A DNA stretch of 40,359 bases from Sedimenticola sp. (GCA_027030425.1 JALVEW010000053.1:1-40359), one strand, 5' to 3'; numbered from the stretch's first letter, positions 23,473 through 32,928 are shown. Notes: a model not told the origin generated them from the letters alone. A program made the numbers and translations.

Positions 23473-26231
23473 GGTTTCCCTCCTCCTTTTTTGTTCTGGT
23501 TTCTGGCTTTCATTTCCTGCTTGCTGATCAGCTTGATCATGCGACGGCTGAGGTCCGCTGTCAGATTGGCGAATATCCTGGCGGAAATCAGCGGCCGGTG
23601 ACGCATGGTGCGCTCTATGCCTTCTCGCGTCAGCACCAGCACAGTGCTGTGTTCCCTGACGATGGCATCGGTTTTTCTTGGGATGTTGGCGAACAGGGCG
23701 ACATCACCGAATACATCACCGGGGGTGAAACGCTCCAGCATGTTGCAGTTTTGATCTCCCACGCCGGGAAGACAGACCTCCACCTGACCAGTGAGCAGCA
23801 CATAGAGCTCGGTGCTCACCTGTCCACGACGGAAGACAAAGTCGCCCTTGTTGTATTCCACCATGCGCCCGGAAAGAATGAACTGGCGTATTTGCCAGGG
23901 CTTGAGATTCTTGAACAGGGGGCTTTTTTCCAGCACTTTCTTGCGTAGACGCAGGGAGAGTACGTCCCAGATGGTAACCAGGCGCAAGGAGGAAACCGCC
24001 AGGGGGGTGATGATGAAATCGGCTATCAGGGCCGTGGCGATGACCAGGGCGCCCAGAGCGCCAAACTGCATGATGGGCTCGAAGCTGGCCTGGGTAAAGA
24101 CCAGGAAGCCGGTGATCAAGGCGATGGATGTTGACACCACGGGCAGGGCCTCGCCATAGATGGTGTGTTCCATGGCGCTGTTGTGACTCTTCCTGGCTTT
24201 CAGTTCGCGGTTGTAGCGCAGCATGAAATGCAGGGTGTCGTCCACGGCGATACCGATGGCGATGGCGGCGGCCATGGTGGTGCCGATGTTGAGGGGTATC
24301 CCCATGTAGCCCATGAAGCCGAACATGACGATGACCGGGAAGAAGTTGGGCAGGGCGGCGAGCAGGCCGACCTTCAGTTCGGTGAAAAGCAGGCCGATGA
24401 TGAGCACGATGATTACCAGCAGGATGGCGATGGACTGCAGCTGGCCGGAGATCATGGCGTTGGTGGCGGACAGGGTAAGTACGGAGTCGCCGGTGATATG
24501 GGCGCGCAGGCCGGCGTCCAGGTTGTGGTCGATGAAAGTCTGCAGGTCTTTCAGAGTGGCCTGCAGTTGTTCACTGGACTCGATGCTGTGACGCACCAGG
24601 ATACGGGCCCGGCTATAGTCATCGGAAATGTAGGCCGCCACATCCTTGTGATTGAGGAAGATCATCAGCTCGGTGATGATATCGTCCGATTCCGGCATCA
24701 GGGGATCATCCAGCTCCTGAAAGGCGCCGTTAAGCAGGGAAAGGTAATCTGCGAAGGATGTGGTGGAGTCGGACCACCCTTTTTCCCGTATGTATTTCTG
24801 TATTTCTTCCAGTTCTTCCAGGTAGCGGACCTTCAGGAAAGTATCCTCGATTCCGGATTCCACGATGATGGAGAGGGATTCCAGTCCCGCCAGGTTCTGG
24901 TTGACCAGCTCGATTTTCTGCCTTACCTCGGAATCCCTGCCCAGGCTGTCGATGGCATTGTGGTTGATGTGGATGCGCGGGATGCCGATGATGGCCACCA
25001 AGGTCCAGCCGAGAAAGAAGAAGATGACCGCACGGCGGTGACGCCAAAGCCACTCCCAGTAACGCTTGGCCAGCAGGCGGGTCTTGCCGCTGTAGATACG
25101 CGCCTTGCCGTCCAGCTGCCACTTTCCTGCCAGGGCGAGCACGGAGGGAATGAGGATGATGGTGGCGATGAAGTTCAGGGCCAGGCCCGTGGAAGCCACC
25201 AGGCCGAACTGCCACAGGGCCTCGATACGGCTGAGTCCCACGGACAGGAAGCCCAGGTAAGTGGTAATGAAAGTCAGCAGCACGATACCGCCCATGCGTC
25301 GAGACATGTGTTTCAGGGCAGCGGTGGTGTCAAGGCCCGCTTTCTGGCCGTGACGGAACTCGGCGAGGAGGTGGATGTCCTCGGTGGAACCCACGATGAT
25401 GAGCAGGATGGGAATGATGGACGTGACCACGTTGATGGGAATGTCCGCCGCGCCCATGAAACCCAGGGTCCACAGTATGCTGAAACCCGCGGTCAGGATG
25501 GGCAATAGGATATCGATCACCTGGCGCAGCAGCAGGAAAAGGGCGATGAGCAGGGCTGCTACGGCGAGAGGGAACAGACTGGTCTGCTCCAGGCGAATAC
25601 GCTCGGCGATTTCCGTCCGCACTTGGGGAAAGCCGATGGAAAAACTGGTCTGGTACCAGGGCCGCAGTTCCCGGGCTATGGTGTCCAGTTCATGGGTAAT
25701 GTCTTCATCGTTCCAGCGAGGCGCTGCTGTGTCCGGTTTTTTCATCAGGATGGCGACGGCCATCACATTCCGGTCCGGGGAAAGCAGAACATTGCGCAGG
25801 AAGGGGTTCTTGCGCGCCTCTTCCAGGATGTGTCTGGATTCTTCCGGGGTAGCGGGAAGTTTCTGCAAGTAGGGCTTCTTGTCCAGGTAGCCGTCAACCG
25901 TCTTCACCCAGGGAACAGTAAACAGGCTTTCCACCTTACTCACAAAAGGCAGTTTCCCGATACGGTCCAATGCTTTTTGCAGGGCTTCGAGTTTGTCTCT
26001 GGCAAGGAGGTCTTCGGACTCCAGGTACAGCAGGCTGACCTGTTCTTCGCCAAAGACGGCCCGCACTTCGCGGTAGAATTCCTGTGCCTCGTTGTTCTGC
26101 ACCAGCATTTCATCCGCTGAAATGCGCACCTCCACCTTGTTCACCTGGGAAGCGGCGATGATGGACAGCAGCAGAATGATGCCCAGACCAACAACAGGGT
26201 GCCCCGAAAAGTAGCAGAGAATCCGATTCAT
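23469..26231 (-). CDS. RND/MMPL family exporter fused to a C-terminal cyclic-nucleotide-binding-like domain
   Basis: This 920-residue protein has two MMPL/RND halves, each with a large periplasmic loop (HINHNAIDSLGRDSEV begins the second). Each half has six helices; TM segments such as LLIIVGSTEDIHLLAEF and ATMAAAIAIGIAVDDTLHFML carry the Asp of the proton relay. The last 150 residues (about 770-890) form a cNMP-binding (CRP-type) beta barrel: FVFRRGQVSTELYVLLTGQVEVCLPG, then a phosphate-binding cassette near 838 reading FGDVALFANIPRKTDAIV. The cassette has GD for GE and RKT for R-T/S-A, so binding of cAMP or cGMP is uncertain. A typical MMPL exporter (sterol, lipid or hopanoid) ends without such a domain. 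The stop overlaps the start of the secreted protein gene. Confidence 0.88.
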   Translation of the reverse strand: MNRILCYFSGHPVVGLGIILLLSIIAASQVNKVEVRISADEMLVQNNEAQEFYREVRAVFGEEQVSLLYLESEDLLARDKLEALQKALDRIGKLPFVSKVESLFTVPWVKTVDGYLDKKPYLQKLPATPEESRHILEEARKNPFLRNVLLSPDRNVMAVAILMKKPDTAAPRWNDEDITHELDTIARELRPWYQTSFSIGFPQVRTEIAERIRLEQTSLFPLAVAALLIALFLLLRQVIDILLPILTAGFSILWTLGFMGAADIPINVVTSIIPILLIIVGSTEDIHLLAEFRHGQKAGLDTTAALKHMSRRMGGIVLLTFITTYLGFLSVGLSRIEALWQFGLVASTGLALNFIATIILIPSVLALAGKWQLDGKARIYSGKTRLLAKRYWEWLWRHRRAVIFFFLGWTLVAIIGIPRIHINHNAIDSLGRDSEVRQKIELVNQNLAGLESLSIIVESGIEDTFLKVRYLEELEEIQKYIREKGWSDSTTSFADYLSLLNGAFQELDDPLMPESDDIITELMIFLNHKDVAAYISDDYSRARILVRHSIESSEQLQATLKDLQTFIDHNLDAGLRAHITGDSVLTLSATNAMISGQLQSIAILLVIIVLIIGLLFTELKVGLLAALPNFFPVIVMFGFMGYMGIPLNIGTTMAAAIAIGIAVDDTLHFMLRYNRELKARKSHNSAMEHTIYGEALPVVSTSIALITGFLVFTQASFEPIMQFGALGALVIATALIADFIITPLAVSSLRLVTIWDVLSLRLRKKVLEKSPLFKNLKPWQIRQFILSGRMVEYNKGDFVFRRGQVSTELYVLLTGQVEVCLPGVGDQNCNMLERFTPGDVFGDVALFANIPRKTDAIVREHSTVLVLTREGIERTMRHRPLISARIFANLTADLSRRMIKLISKQEMKARNQNKKGGGKP

Positions 26232-26481
26232 AAAGAGTAGGCCAGATTGTCCGCCGGTGTTCCGGCTTCATGGTTGCAGCACGTGAAGCTGATGTGGGTG
26301 AACGAAAAGTTCATCATTAAATCAAAGGGTTAGGTGGAGAAATCCAAGGCTGCTTATTGGTAGTGTTGTATGCCGTAAAAGCATAACACATGGAAATGAT
26401 CCTGTGGCGTTGCTGGGTTGGCTTCCCATGTCCGGTGTTGGCTCCCATGCTGGTGGCGGGAACTGTGGATTCCGAATCATA

Positions 26482-26510
26482 TTGGGGTTCTGTAATCCAG
26501 AGGCTATACT
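26482..26510 (+). promoter_or_regulatory. Promoter placed so that pssA may be leaderless
   Basis: TTGGGG (26482-26487), 17 bp, TATACT (26505-26510). The start site would fall about seven bases downstream, at the pssA ATG (26517). The remaining 26232-26481 spacer holds no recognisable gene. Confidence 0.5.
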
Positions 26511-26516
26511 TGCGCC

Positions 26517-27275
26517 ATGGACGCACATAAAGAAGATGTCGTGGACTTGGAAGCACATGCCCAGAAGCGGGGAAGGGGTATCTATCTGCTGCCCAACCTG
26601 TTCACCACCGCTGCGCTGTTTTCCGGTTTCTATGCCGTGCTGGCCGCCATGAACTCGCAATTCGAAAAGGCGGCCATTGCCATATTCATCGCCATGATTC
26701 TCGATGGACTGGATGGGCGGGTTGCCCGCCTGACCAATACCCAGACGGCGTTCGGAGCAGAATATGACAGTCTTTCCGATATGGTGGCCTTTGGTCTGGC
26801 TCCGGCGCTGGTCATGTATGAATGGGCGCTGCATTCCCTGGGGAAGCCCGGCTGGCTGGCTGCCTTCATTTATACAGCGGGTGCGGCCCTGCGCCTGGCC
26901 CGGTTCAATTCCAAGCTGGATGTTGCGGACAGCAACTATTTTCAGGGATTGCCCAGCCCTTCCGCAGCCGCCATCGTCGCTGCCAGTGTTTGGGTGGCCG
27001 TGGACAACGGCATGACGGCGCCGCACATGGCCATCATCGGAGGGATAATCACGGGAGTATGTGGCCTGTTGATGGTGAGCAATATCAAGTACAACAGTTT
27101 CAAACACATCGATCTCAAGGGGAAAGTGCCATTTGTTGCCCTGGTGGGGATCGCATTGGTGTTCGCCATCATTCTCATGGAGCCCCCGCTGATTCTGTTC
27201 CTGGTGTTCGCCATCTACGCGCTGTCCGGCCCGGTTGGTATGGCGCGGACCATTGTACAAAAACAGGAAAAGTGA
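26517..27275 (+). CDS. pssA: CDP-diacylglycerol-serine O-phosphatidyltransferase
   Basis: This 252-residue inner-membrane enzyme makes phosphatidylserine from CDP-diacylglycerol and serine, the precursor of phosphatidylethanolamine. The CDP-alcohol phosphotransferase signature is exact: Asp66-Gly67-x2-Ala70-Arg71-x8-Gly80-x3-Asp84-x3-Asp88. About eight helices follow, beginning with YLLPNLFTTAALFSGFYAVLAA. It belongs to the membrane type, not the phospholipase-D-like E. coli type. The ilvC/pssA/leuA neighbourhood is common in related bacteria, although here a leftward exporter pair and a c-di-GMP protein intervene. The ATG at 26517 has no Shine-Dalgarno at the right distance; a GTG at residue 8 or 9 is an alternative start. 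Confidence 0.95.
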   Translation: MDAHKEDVVDLEAHAQKRGRGIYLLPNLFTTAALFSGFYAVLAAMNSQFEKAAIAIFIAMILDGLDGRVARLTNTQTAFGAEYDSLSDMVAFGLAPALVMYEWALHSLGKPGWLAAFIYTAGAALRLARFNSKLDVADSNYFQGLPSPSAAAIVAASVWVAVDNGMTAPHMAIIGGIITGVCGLLMVSNIKYNSFKHIDLKGKVPFVALVGIALVFAIILMEPPLILFLVFAIYALSGPVGMARTIVQKQEK

Positions 27276-27404
27276 TATTTCCACTGCCTGGATCTGGAAA
27301 CAGGGTAGGCCGGCGCGTATTGCGGGGGCTGATACGGCGGCCATGATGCGTTGCAGTCCTGTATCGGGAGTTGGGCAGCAGAACAGGGAAGAGGTTGAAG
27401 CCTG

Positions 27405-29915
27405 ATGAACATCAGTCTGGCTGCTGATTCTGTTCTCGTCGTGGTGGCAGTTGTGTGCACCGCGTTGCTGATCAGAAAACGCGGGGATATTTCCAGGGAA
27501 TTCCAGAGAAGCTGGCGCAGCGTGATTGCCGGCATGTATTGTGCAAATGCCGGCCTGCTGCTGAATCTCAGCCGCGATTTCGATGGCCTGTCTTATTTTT
27601 TGGTTACCGGCCCCACGGAAACCAACCTTATCGTCAAGACCCTGTTCTACGTGTTGTGCATGCTGTTCGTGTTCAACGGTGTGAGGCAGTGGTACCCGCT
27701 CATTCTCTCCGTACAGCGCAGTGGTGTGCAGAAAGCCCGGCTCTATCGGAAGCTGGTGGAAGAGGCCAACAGCATTTTTCTTCGCTGGGACAGGCAGGGG
27801 CGGATTGTTTCCATCAACAGGTTCGGTGAGGAACTGTTTGGCTACAGCAAGCATGAACTTGTGGGCAAGCCGGTGTTGGGCACCATCGTGGCCGAAAAGG
27901 ATGCGGAAGGCGTTGACCTGGCCGCCATGATTGATGACATCCAGCGCAATCCGGATGAATTCAAGAACAACGAGAACGAGAACATCACCAGGGATGGGCG
28001 CCGGGTGTGGATAGCCTGGCGAAATGCATACATCTCCGAGGGGCAGAACGGCGAACCGGAGCTGCTGTCCATCGGCGTGGATATGACTGGCAGAAAGCGG
28101 GTGGAAGAAGCCATCTATGCCCTGGCTTCATCCATCAGCTACGGCAGGGGCAAGGAAGACATGCTCGGAGATACCATGCGCCACCTTGCCCAGGCCTACG
28201 GCGTAAAGTATGCCTTTTACGCCGTGTATGCAGACGACAGCCGTGAATCCATGCGGGTCCTGGCTCTGTGGGATGGCCGGGAAGTGAGTGCGGGCGGCAT
28301 TTACGAACTGAAGGGGACGCCCTGCAAGGACGTGTTGCAGGGATCGCTGGATATCGTCGAAGAGAACCTGCTGGATCGCTACCCTGACGATGCCACCCTG
28401 AGGGACTGGGGAGTGGAAAGTTATTTTGGCACGGTGCTGAAGAATGCCGCCGATGAGGTCATCGGCATCATTTCCGTCATGGATACCAGGCCGATGCGTT
28501 TCCCTGAGTGGAGCCGCTCGGTGTTGTACGTGTTTGCCGACCGCATCAGTGGCGAACTGGAACGCAGGAATGCCGAGGAGAACATTTATCGCTTGGCGCA
28601 CTACGATACCTTGACCGGACTGCCCAACCGTCTGTTGTTTCATGACCGCCTGGAGCAGGCCATCGCTCATGCTGCGCGCAACAACCAGTATGTCGCGCTC
28701 CTGTTCCTGGACCTGGATCGTTTCAAGCATGTGAATGACAGTATCGGGCATGCCGGCGGCGACGTGCTGCTCAAGGAGGTTGCTCAGCGTCTGCAAGATT
28801 GCGTGCGTGCTTCGGACACTGTAGCCCGTACCGGCGGAGATGAGTTTATCGTTCTGCTTTCCGATTTTTCCACCGAGGAAGAGCTTCTGCAGACCGCCAG
28901 CCTCATGGCCGAAAAGTTCGTGAAGGTCATATCCCGCCCTTTCCATATCGAAAGCATGGAATTCTATGTCTCGGTGAGTATTGGCATAACTGCTTTTCCC
29001 CAGGACGGCAGCAATATTGATTACCTCATCAGGAATGCGGATATCGCCATGTACCATGCCAAGGATAAGGGGCGCAATCGCTTTGAGTACTACCATGCCC
29101 GCATGAACGAAATCGCGGAAAAGCGCAGCCGTATGGAAAGCGAACTGCGGGTGGCCATTGAAAGAGGGCAGATGTGCCTGCGCTATCAGCCTGTTGTGGA
29201 TGTGGAGGATGGCAAGATTCTCTGGTTTGAGGCCCTGTTGCGCTGGCAGCACCCTGAATATGGCTTGGTGATGCCGGAGGATTTCATCGGCCTGGCGGAG
29301 GAATCCGGCCTGATCCTGTCCATCGGGGAATGGGTCACTGAAGAGGTGTGCCGGCAGTTGCAGGCCTGGAAGCGGTCGGGACTGCCGGTGCATACCCTGG
29401 CGATGAACCTGTCCATGCGCCAGTTGGAAAGGCCGGGACTGATCTCCATCCTGGATCGGCTCATGGATGAGTACGGTATCGAGCCCGTGAACCTGATTCT
29501 GGAAATCACGGAAAGTATGTTGATGGAGGATCCGGAGCGCACCCTGCCGGTCGTACACGCGCTTTCGCAGAGGGGATACGCCCTGGCCATGGATGATTTC
29601 GGTACCGGCTACTCCTCTTTTGGGCAGTTGCGCCACCTGAACGTGGATTCCCTGAAGATCGACCGCAGTTTTGTGGCTCAACTTGGGCAGGATGGCAGCG
29701 CGGAGAGCATCGTGTCTGCCATAATTGGCATGGCTGGAGAGCTGGGCATGCGGGTTGTGGCCGAAGGCGTTGAAAACCGGGAGCAGATGGATTTCCTGCG
29801 GGAACAGGGTTGTCGCCTCATGCAGGGCTTCCACATTGGCTATCCCATGGAAAAAGAGGAATGTGAACGGTATGTCCGGCAGAGCAAACACCCTTGGCAC
29901 GGGGTGAACACATAG
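27405..29915 (+). CDS. Membrane PAS/GAF-like/GGDEF/EAL c-di-GMP signalling protein
   Basis: This 836-residue protein has two or three N-terminal membrane helices (residues 5-24, about 40-55 and 80-95), then a PAS domain (residues 115-230: ANSIFLRWDRQGRIVSINRFGEELFGYSKHELVGK...). A GAF-like sensor follows (230-390), then GGDEF (400-560) and EAL (570-830). The GGDEF site is intact (GGDEF 477-481) and carries an inhibitory RxxD (RASD) five residues earlier. The EAL site is Glu609-Ala-Leu with DDFGTGYSS near 730, so both synthesis and hydrolysis of c-di-GMP are possible. GAAGAGG precedes the ATG. A promoter for leuA lies inside its last codons. Confidence 0.93.
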   Translation: MNISLAADSVLVVVAVVCTALLIRKRGDISREFQRSWRSVIAGMYCANAGLLLNLSRDFDGLSYFLVTGPTETNLIVKTLFYVLCMLFVFNGVRQWYPLILSVQRSGVQKARLYRKLVEEANSIFLRWDRQGRIVSINRFGEELFGYSKHELVGKPVLGTIVAEKDAEGVDLAAMIDDIQRNPDEFKNNENENITRDGRRVWIAWRNAYISEGQNGEPELLSIGVDMTGRKRVEEAIYALASSISYGRGKEDMLGDTMRHLAQAYGVKYAFYAVYADDSRESMRVLALWDGREVSAGGIYELKGTPCKDVLQGSLDIVEENLLDRYPDDATLRDWGVESYFGTVLKNAADEVIGIISVMDTRPMRFPEWSRSVLYVFADRISGELERRNAEENIYRLAHYDTLTGLPNRLLFHDRLEQAIAHAARNNQYVALLFLDLDRFKHVNDSIGHAGGDVLLKEVAQRLQDCVRASDTVARTGGDEFIVLLSDFSTEEELLQTASLMAEKFVKVISRPFHIESMEFYVSVSIGITAFPQDGSNIDYLIRNADIAMYHAKDKGRNRFEYYHARMNEIAEKRSRMESELRVAIERGQMCLRYQPVVDVEDGKILWFEALLRWQHPEYGLVMPEDFIGLAEESGLILSIGEWVTEEVCRQLQAWKRSGLPVHTLAMNLSMRQLERPGLISILDRLMDEYGIEPVNLILEITESMLMEDPERTLPVVHALSQRGYALAMDDFGTGYSSFGQLRHLNVDSLKIDRSFVAQLGQDGSAESIVSAIIGMAGELGMRVVAEGVENREQMDFLREQGCRLMQGFHIGYPMEKEECERYVRQSKHPWHGVNT

Positions 29916-29923
29916 GTTATAGT
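29894..29923 (+). promoter_or_regulatory. Promoter of leuA within the end of the GGDEF/EAL gene
   Basis: TTGGCA (29894-29899), 18 bp, TATAGT (29918-29923): each hexamer differs from consensus by one base. The transcript would begin about 25 bases upstream of the candidate leader peptide at 29956. Confidence 0.6.
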
Positions 29924-29955
29924 CAACACATACCCGTGTTTGGAAAAAACAGACC

Positions 29956-30048
29956 ATGATTCGGCAAGCCCAGTTTCATCGCAACCTGCGTGAACCGGTA
30001 TTTTCATACCGGGGCCTGCTCCTGCCCGTTGGTCCGCTGCTGCCCTGA
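29956..30048 (+). CDS. Candidate leucine-rich leader peptide upstream of leuA
   Basis: A 30-codon frame with ATG at 29956 and TGA at 30046-30048. Five of its last ten residues are leucine (GLLLPVGPLLP), plus one earlier. Leader peptides of leucine operons have this kind of clustering so that ribosome stalling at low leucyl-tRNA changes downstream RNA folding. After it come small hairpins (GCCCT/AGGGC and ATCCC/GGGAT at 30122-30139), the last abutting the leuA Shine-Dalgarno GGAG (30140-30143). No U-tract terminator is visible, so control would have to be translational or Rho-dependent. Confidence 0.45.
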   Translation: MIRQAQFHRNLREPVFSYRGLLLPVGPLLP

Positions 30049-30150
30049 TGGGCATAGACGACACACCCGCCCTGGCGAGGGCCGAAGCAACGCAAGACAA
30101 CCCGAAGAAATCCAGAATACAATCCCTGACCAACGGGATGGAGTTGCCTG

Positions 30151-31698
30151 ATGAGCAGTGACAAACTGATTATATTCGATACCACCTTGCGCGACGGTGA
30201 GCAGAGTCCCGGCGCGTCCATGACCCGTGAAGAAAAAATCCGCATCGCCAAGAAGCTGGAGCTGATGCGGGTGGATGTCATCGAGGCGGGATTCCCCATT
30301 GCCAGCGAAGGCGATTTCGATGCCGTCAAAGCGGTGGCCGAAACCGTGAAGGAATCCACCATCTGCGGCCTGGCCCGCGCCCTGGAAAAAGACATCGACC
30401 GCGCCGGCGAAGCCCTCAAGCCCGCCAACTCCGCGCGCATCCACACCTTCATCGCCACCTCGCCCATCCATATGCAGCAGAAGCTGCGCATGGAGCCCGA
30501 CCAGGTGGTGGAGCAGGCAGTGTGGGCGGTGAAACGCGCGCGCAATTACACCGACAACGTGGAATTTTCCGCCGAGGACGCGGGGCGCTCGGAAATGGAC
30601 TTCTTGTGCCGCATCGTCGAAGCTGCCATCGATGCCGGCGCCAGCACCATCAACATTCCAGATACGGTGGGCTACAACCTGCCGCACCAGTTCGGCGAGA
30701 CGATTCGTGAACTCATGGAGCGGGTGCCAAACTCCGACAAGGCCGTGTTCTCCGTGCACTGCCACAACGACCTGGGCCTGGCGGTGGCCAACTCCCTGTC
30801 TGCAGTACTCAACGGCGCCCGCCAGGTGGAATGCACCATCAATGGCTTGGGTGAGCGGGCTGGCAATGCTTCCCTGGAAGAAGTGGTCATGGCCGTGCGC
30901 ACCCGCCAGGATGTGTTTCCCTGCAATACCACCCTGGATACCACCCAGATTGTGTCCTGCTCCAAGCTGGTGTCCAGCATCACCGGTTTTCCGGTGCAGC
31001 CCAACAAGGCCATCGTGGGCGCCAATGCCTTTGCCCACGAGTCCGGCATCCACCAGGACGGGGTACTCAAGAATCGCGAGACCTATGAAATCATGCGCGC
31101 CGAGGATGTGGGCTGGAGCCACAACCGCATGGTCCTGGGCAAACATTCCGGGCGCAACGCCTTCCGCACCCGTCTCAAGGAACTGGGTATAGAGTTCAGC
31201 TCCGAGGAAAAGCTCAATGCCGCCTTCCAGCGATTCAAGGCCCTGGCGGACAAGAAGCACGAAATCTACGATGAGGACCTGCAGGCCGTGGTGTCCGAGT
31301 CCGTACACGAACTGCGTGATCCGCGCATCAAGCTGGTTTCTCTGAAAGTGTGCAGCGAGACTGGCGAAACTCCCACGGCAGATGTGGTGATTTCCGTGGA
31401 TGGCGAAGAAAAAGCCGTGTCTTCCGCGGGCGCCGGCCCCGTGGACGCTGCCTTCCAGGCCATTGAATCCCTGTTGCAGACAGGGGCCAGGCTGACCCTG
31501 TATTCGGTGAACAACATCACCAGCGGGACCGACTCCCAGGGCGAGGTCACCGTGCGCCTGGAAAAGGACGACAAGCTGGTCAACGGCCAGGGAGCCGACA
31601 CCGATATCGTCATCGCCTCGGCCAAGGCCTATATCAATGCCGCCAACCGCCTGATGACCCCGGTGGAGAGGGAGCATCCCCAGGTGGGAGACGTCTGA
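30151..31698 (+). CDS. leuA: 2-Isopropylmalate synthase
   Basis: This 515-residue cytoplasmic enzyme condenses acetyl-CoA with 2-oxoisovalerate, the committed step of leucine synthesis. The N-terminal HMGL-type TIM barrel is recognised by [16 protein letters not shown], with the metal histidine pair in [16 protein letters not shown] and the [15 protein letters not shown] and HESGIHQDG segments. The C-terminal 130 residues are the leucine-binding allosteric LeuA dimer domain. The length is that of the E. coli enzyme. GGAG lies eight bases before the ATG. A type-4 uracil-DNA glycosylase gene starts four bases after the stop. Confidence 0.97.
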   Translation: MSSDKLIIFDTTLRDGEQSPGASMTREEKIRIAKKLELMRVDVIEAGFPIASEGDFDAVKAVAETVKESTICGLARALEKDIDRAGEALKPANSARIHTFIATSPIHMQQKLRMEPDQVVEQAVWAVKRARNYTDNVEFSAEDAGRSEMDFLCRIVEAAIDAGASTINIPDTVGYNLPHQFGETIRELMERVPNSDKAVFSVHCHNDLGLAVANSLSAVLNGARQVECTINGLGERAGNASLEEVVMAVRTRQDVFPCNTTLDTTQIVSCSKLVSSITGFPVQPNKAIVGANAFAHESGIHQDGVLKNRETYEIMRAEDVGWSHNRMVLGKHSGRNAFRTRLKELGIEFSSEEKLNAAFQRFKALADKKHEIYDEDLQAVVSESVHELRDPRIKLVSLKVCSETGETPTADVVISVDGEEKAVSSAGAGPVDAAFQAIESLLQTGARLTLYSVNNITSGTDSQGEVTVRLEKDDKLVNGQGADTDIVIASAKAYINAANRLMTPVEREHPQVGDV

Positions 31699-31702
31699 AT
31701 CC

Positions 31703-32437
31703 ATGGATGCCGGCTGTCGTCAGCAGTATCTCGACGCCCTGGGCATCACTTCCTGGGTGCGTCGAGAGGGCACGGGGGTTAGTGCAGATGATGCCGGAGT
31801 AGAAGAAGCGTCGGCGAAAAACCCGCCGCCTGCTCCCGCCCTCGCGCCGGCTTTGAAAGAGTCTCTGCCCGTGGAAGCGGCATCCACCTGGGATGCCCTG
31901 GAGGCCGCCGTAGCAGGCTGCCAGGCTTGTGAGCTGCACCGCAGCCGCACCCATACGGTGTTCGGTGTAGGTGACCGCAGCGCCCGGCTGATGATCATCG
32001 GCGAAGCGCCGGGCGCCGAGGAGGATCGTCAGGGAGAGCCTTTCGTGGGCCGCGCCGGCCAGCTTCTCAATGCCATGCTGCGCGCCATTGGCCTGGAGCG
32101 GGGGCAGGTATTCATTGCCAATATCCTCAAGTGCCGTCCACCCGGCAACCGTAATCCCGCGCCGGACGAAGTGGCGGCCTGCGCCCATTTCCTCCATCAG
32201 CAGGTGGCCCTGGTGCGTCCGCAGGTGATTCTTGCCGTGGGAGGGGTGGCGGCCCACAACCTGCTGCAGACGGACGATGCCGTGGGGCGGCTGCGCCGGC
32301 GGGTGCATGCCTATGGTGAAAACCGCATTCCCCTGCTGGTTACCTATCATCCGGCCTACCTGCTGCGCCGCCCCGAGGAAAAGGCCAAGGCATGGCAGGA
32401 TTTGCAAAAGCTCCACGGACTGCTGCATACGGACTGA
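31703..32437 (+). CDS. Uracil-DNA glycosylase family 4 (Fe-S)
   Basis: This 244-residue DNA-repair enzyme removes uracil from DNA. The iron-sulfur cysteines Cys73, Cys76, Cys144 and Cys160 have the spacing 3/68/16 known for type 4. The uracil pocket motif GEAPGAEEDRQGEPFVGRAGQ is at about residues 100-120, and the second motif HPAYLLRR is near 222. The first 65 residues are a proline/alanine-rich linker with a short N-terminal helix, longer than in minimal family members. It starts four bases after leuA and is followed two bases later by rimI, so the genes may be co-transcribed. Confidence 0.93.
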   Translation: MDAGCRQQYLDALGITSWVRREGTGVSADDAGVEEASAKNPPPAPALAPALKESLPVEAASTWDALEAAVAGCQACELHRSRTHTVFGVGDRSARLMIIGEAPGAEEDRQGEPFVGRAGQLLNAMLRAIGLERGQVFIANILKCRPPGNRNPAPDEVAACAHFLHQQVALVRPQVILAVGGVAAHNLLQTDDAVGRLRRRVHAYGENRIPLLVTYHPAYLLRRPEEKAKAWQDLQKLHGLLHTD

Positions 32438-32439
32438 AG

Positions 32440-32886
32440 ATGCTGGAAGCCCGCGCCATGCAGGTGGATGACCTGCCCGCCGTTCTGGCCATCGAGTGCA
32501 TGGCCTATTCTCATCCCTGGAGCCGGGGGATTTTCGAAGATTGCCTGGCCATCGGTGGCTACGAGTGCCGGGTCTATGAAGAGCGGGGAGACTTGTGTGC
32601 CTACAGCGTCATGTCCTGGGGCGCCGGAGAAGCGCATTTACTCAACATCTGCGTACATCCCGAGCGCCAGGGCCGGGGCCTGGGACGGGAGGTGCTGCGG
32701 CAGGTCATACGGCGGGCCAGGGAAAAGGCCGCGGATACGCTGTTTCTCGAGGTCAGGGTGTCCAACACCGGCGCCCGCCGGCTATATGAATCAGCGGGAT
32801 TCAACGAGATCGGTCAGCGTTTCGACTATTATCCCGCGGCCCAGGGCAGGGAAGATGCACTGGTATTCGCCCTGCCTTTGTTGTAG
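32440..32886 (+). CDS. rimI: Ribosomal protein S18 alanine N-acetyltransferase
   Basis: The 148-residue GNAT enzyme acetylates the N-terminal alanine of ribosomal protein S18. It shows the acetyl-CoA loop ICVHPERQGRGLGREVLRQVIRRA, the FLEVRVSNTGARRLYESAGFNEIGQRFDYY segment typical of RimI, and the N-terminal YSHPWSRGIFEDCLA. I chose the ATG at 32440, two bases after the UDG stop; a longer frame upstream lies inside that gene. The UDG-rimI pairing is common. Confidence 0.92.
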   Translation: MLEARAMQVDDLPAVLAIECMAYSHPWSRGIFEDCLAIGGYECRVYEERGDLCAYSVMSWGAGEAHLLNICVHPERQGRGLGREVLRQVIRRAREKAADTLFLEVRVSNTGARRLYESAGFNEIGQRFDYYPAAQGREDALVFALPLL

Positions 32887-32928
32887 CGTACTCGGTGATA
32901 TTCCCCAGCTTGCATGAAGGTACCCGTC

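Noticed and set aside
28128-29957. 609-codon minus-strand frame over the GGDEF/EAL gene
   Set aside because: Shadow of an intact, well-recognised gene.
30004-31704. 566-codon minus-strand frame over leuA
   Set aside because: Antisense shadow; leuA motifs are complete on the plus strand.
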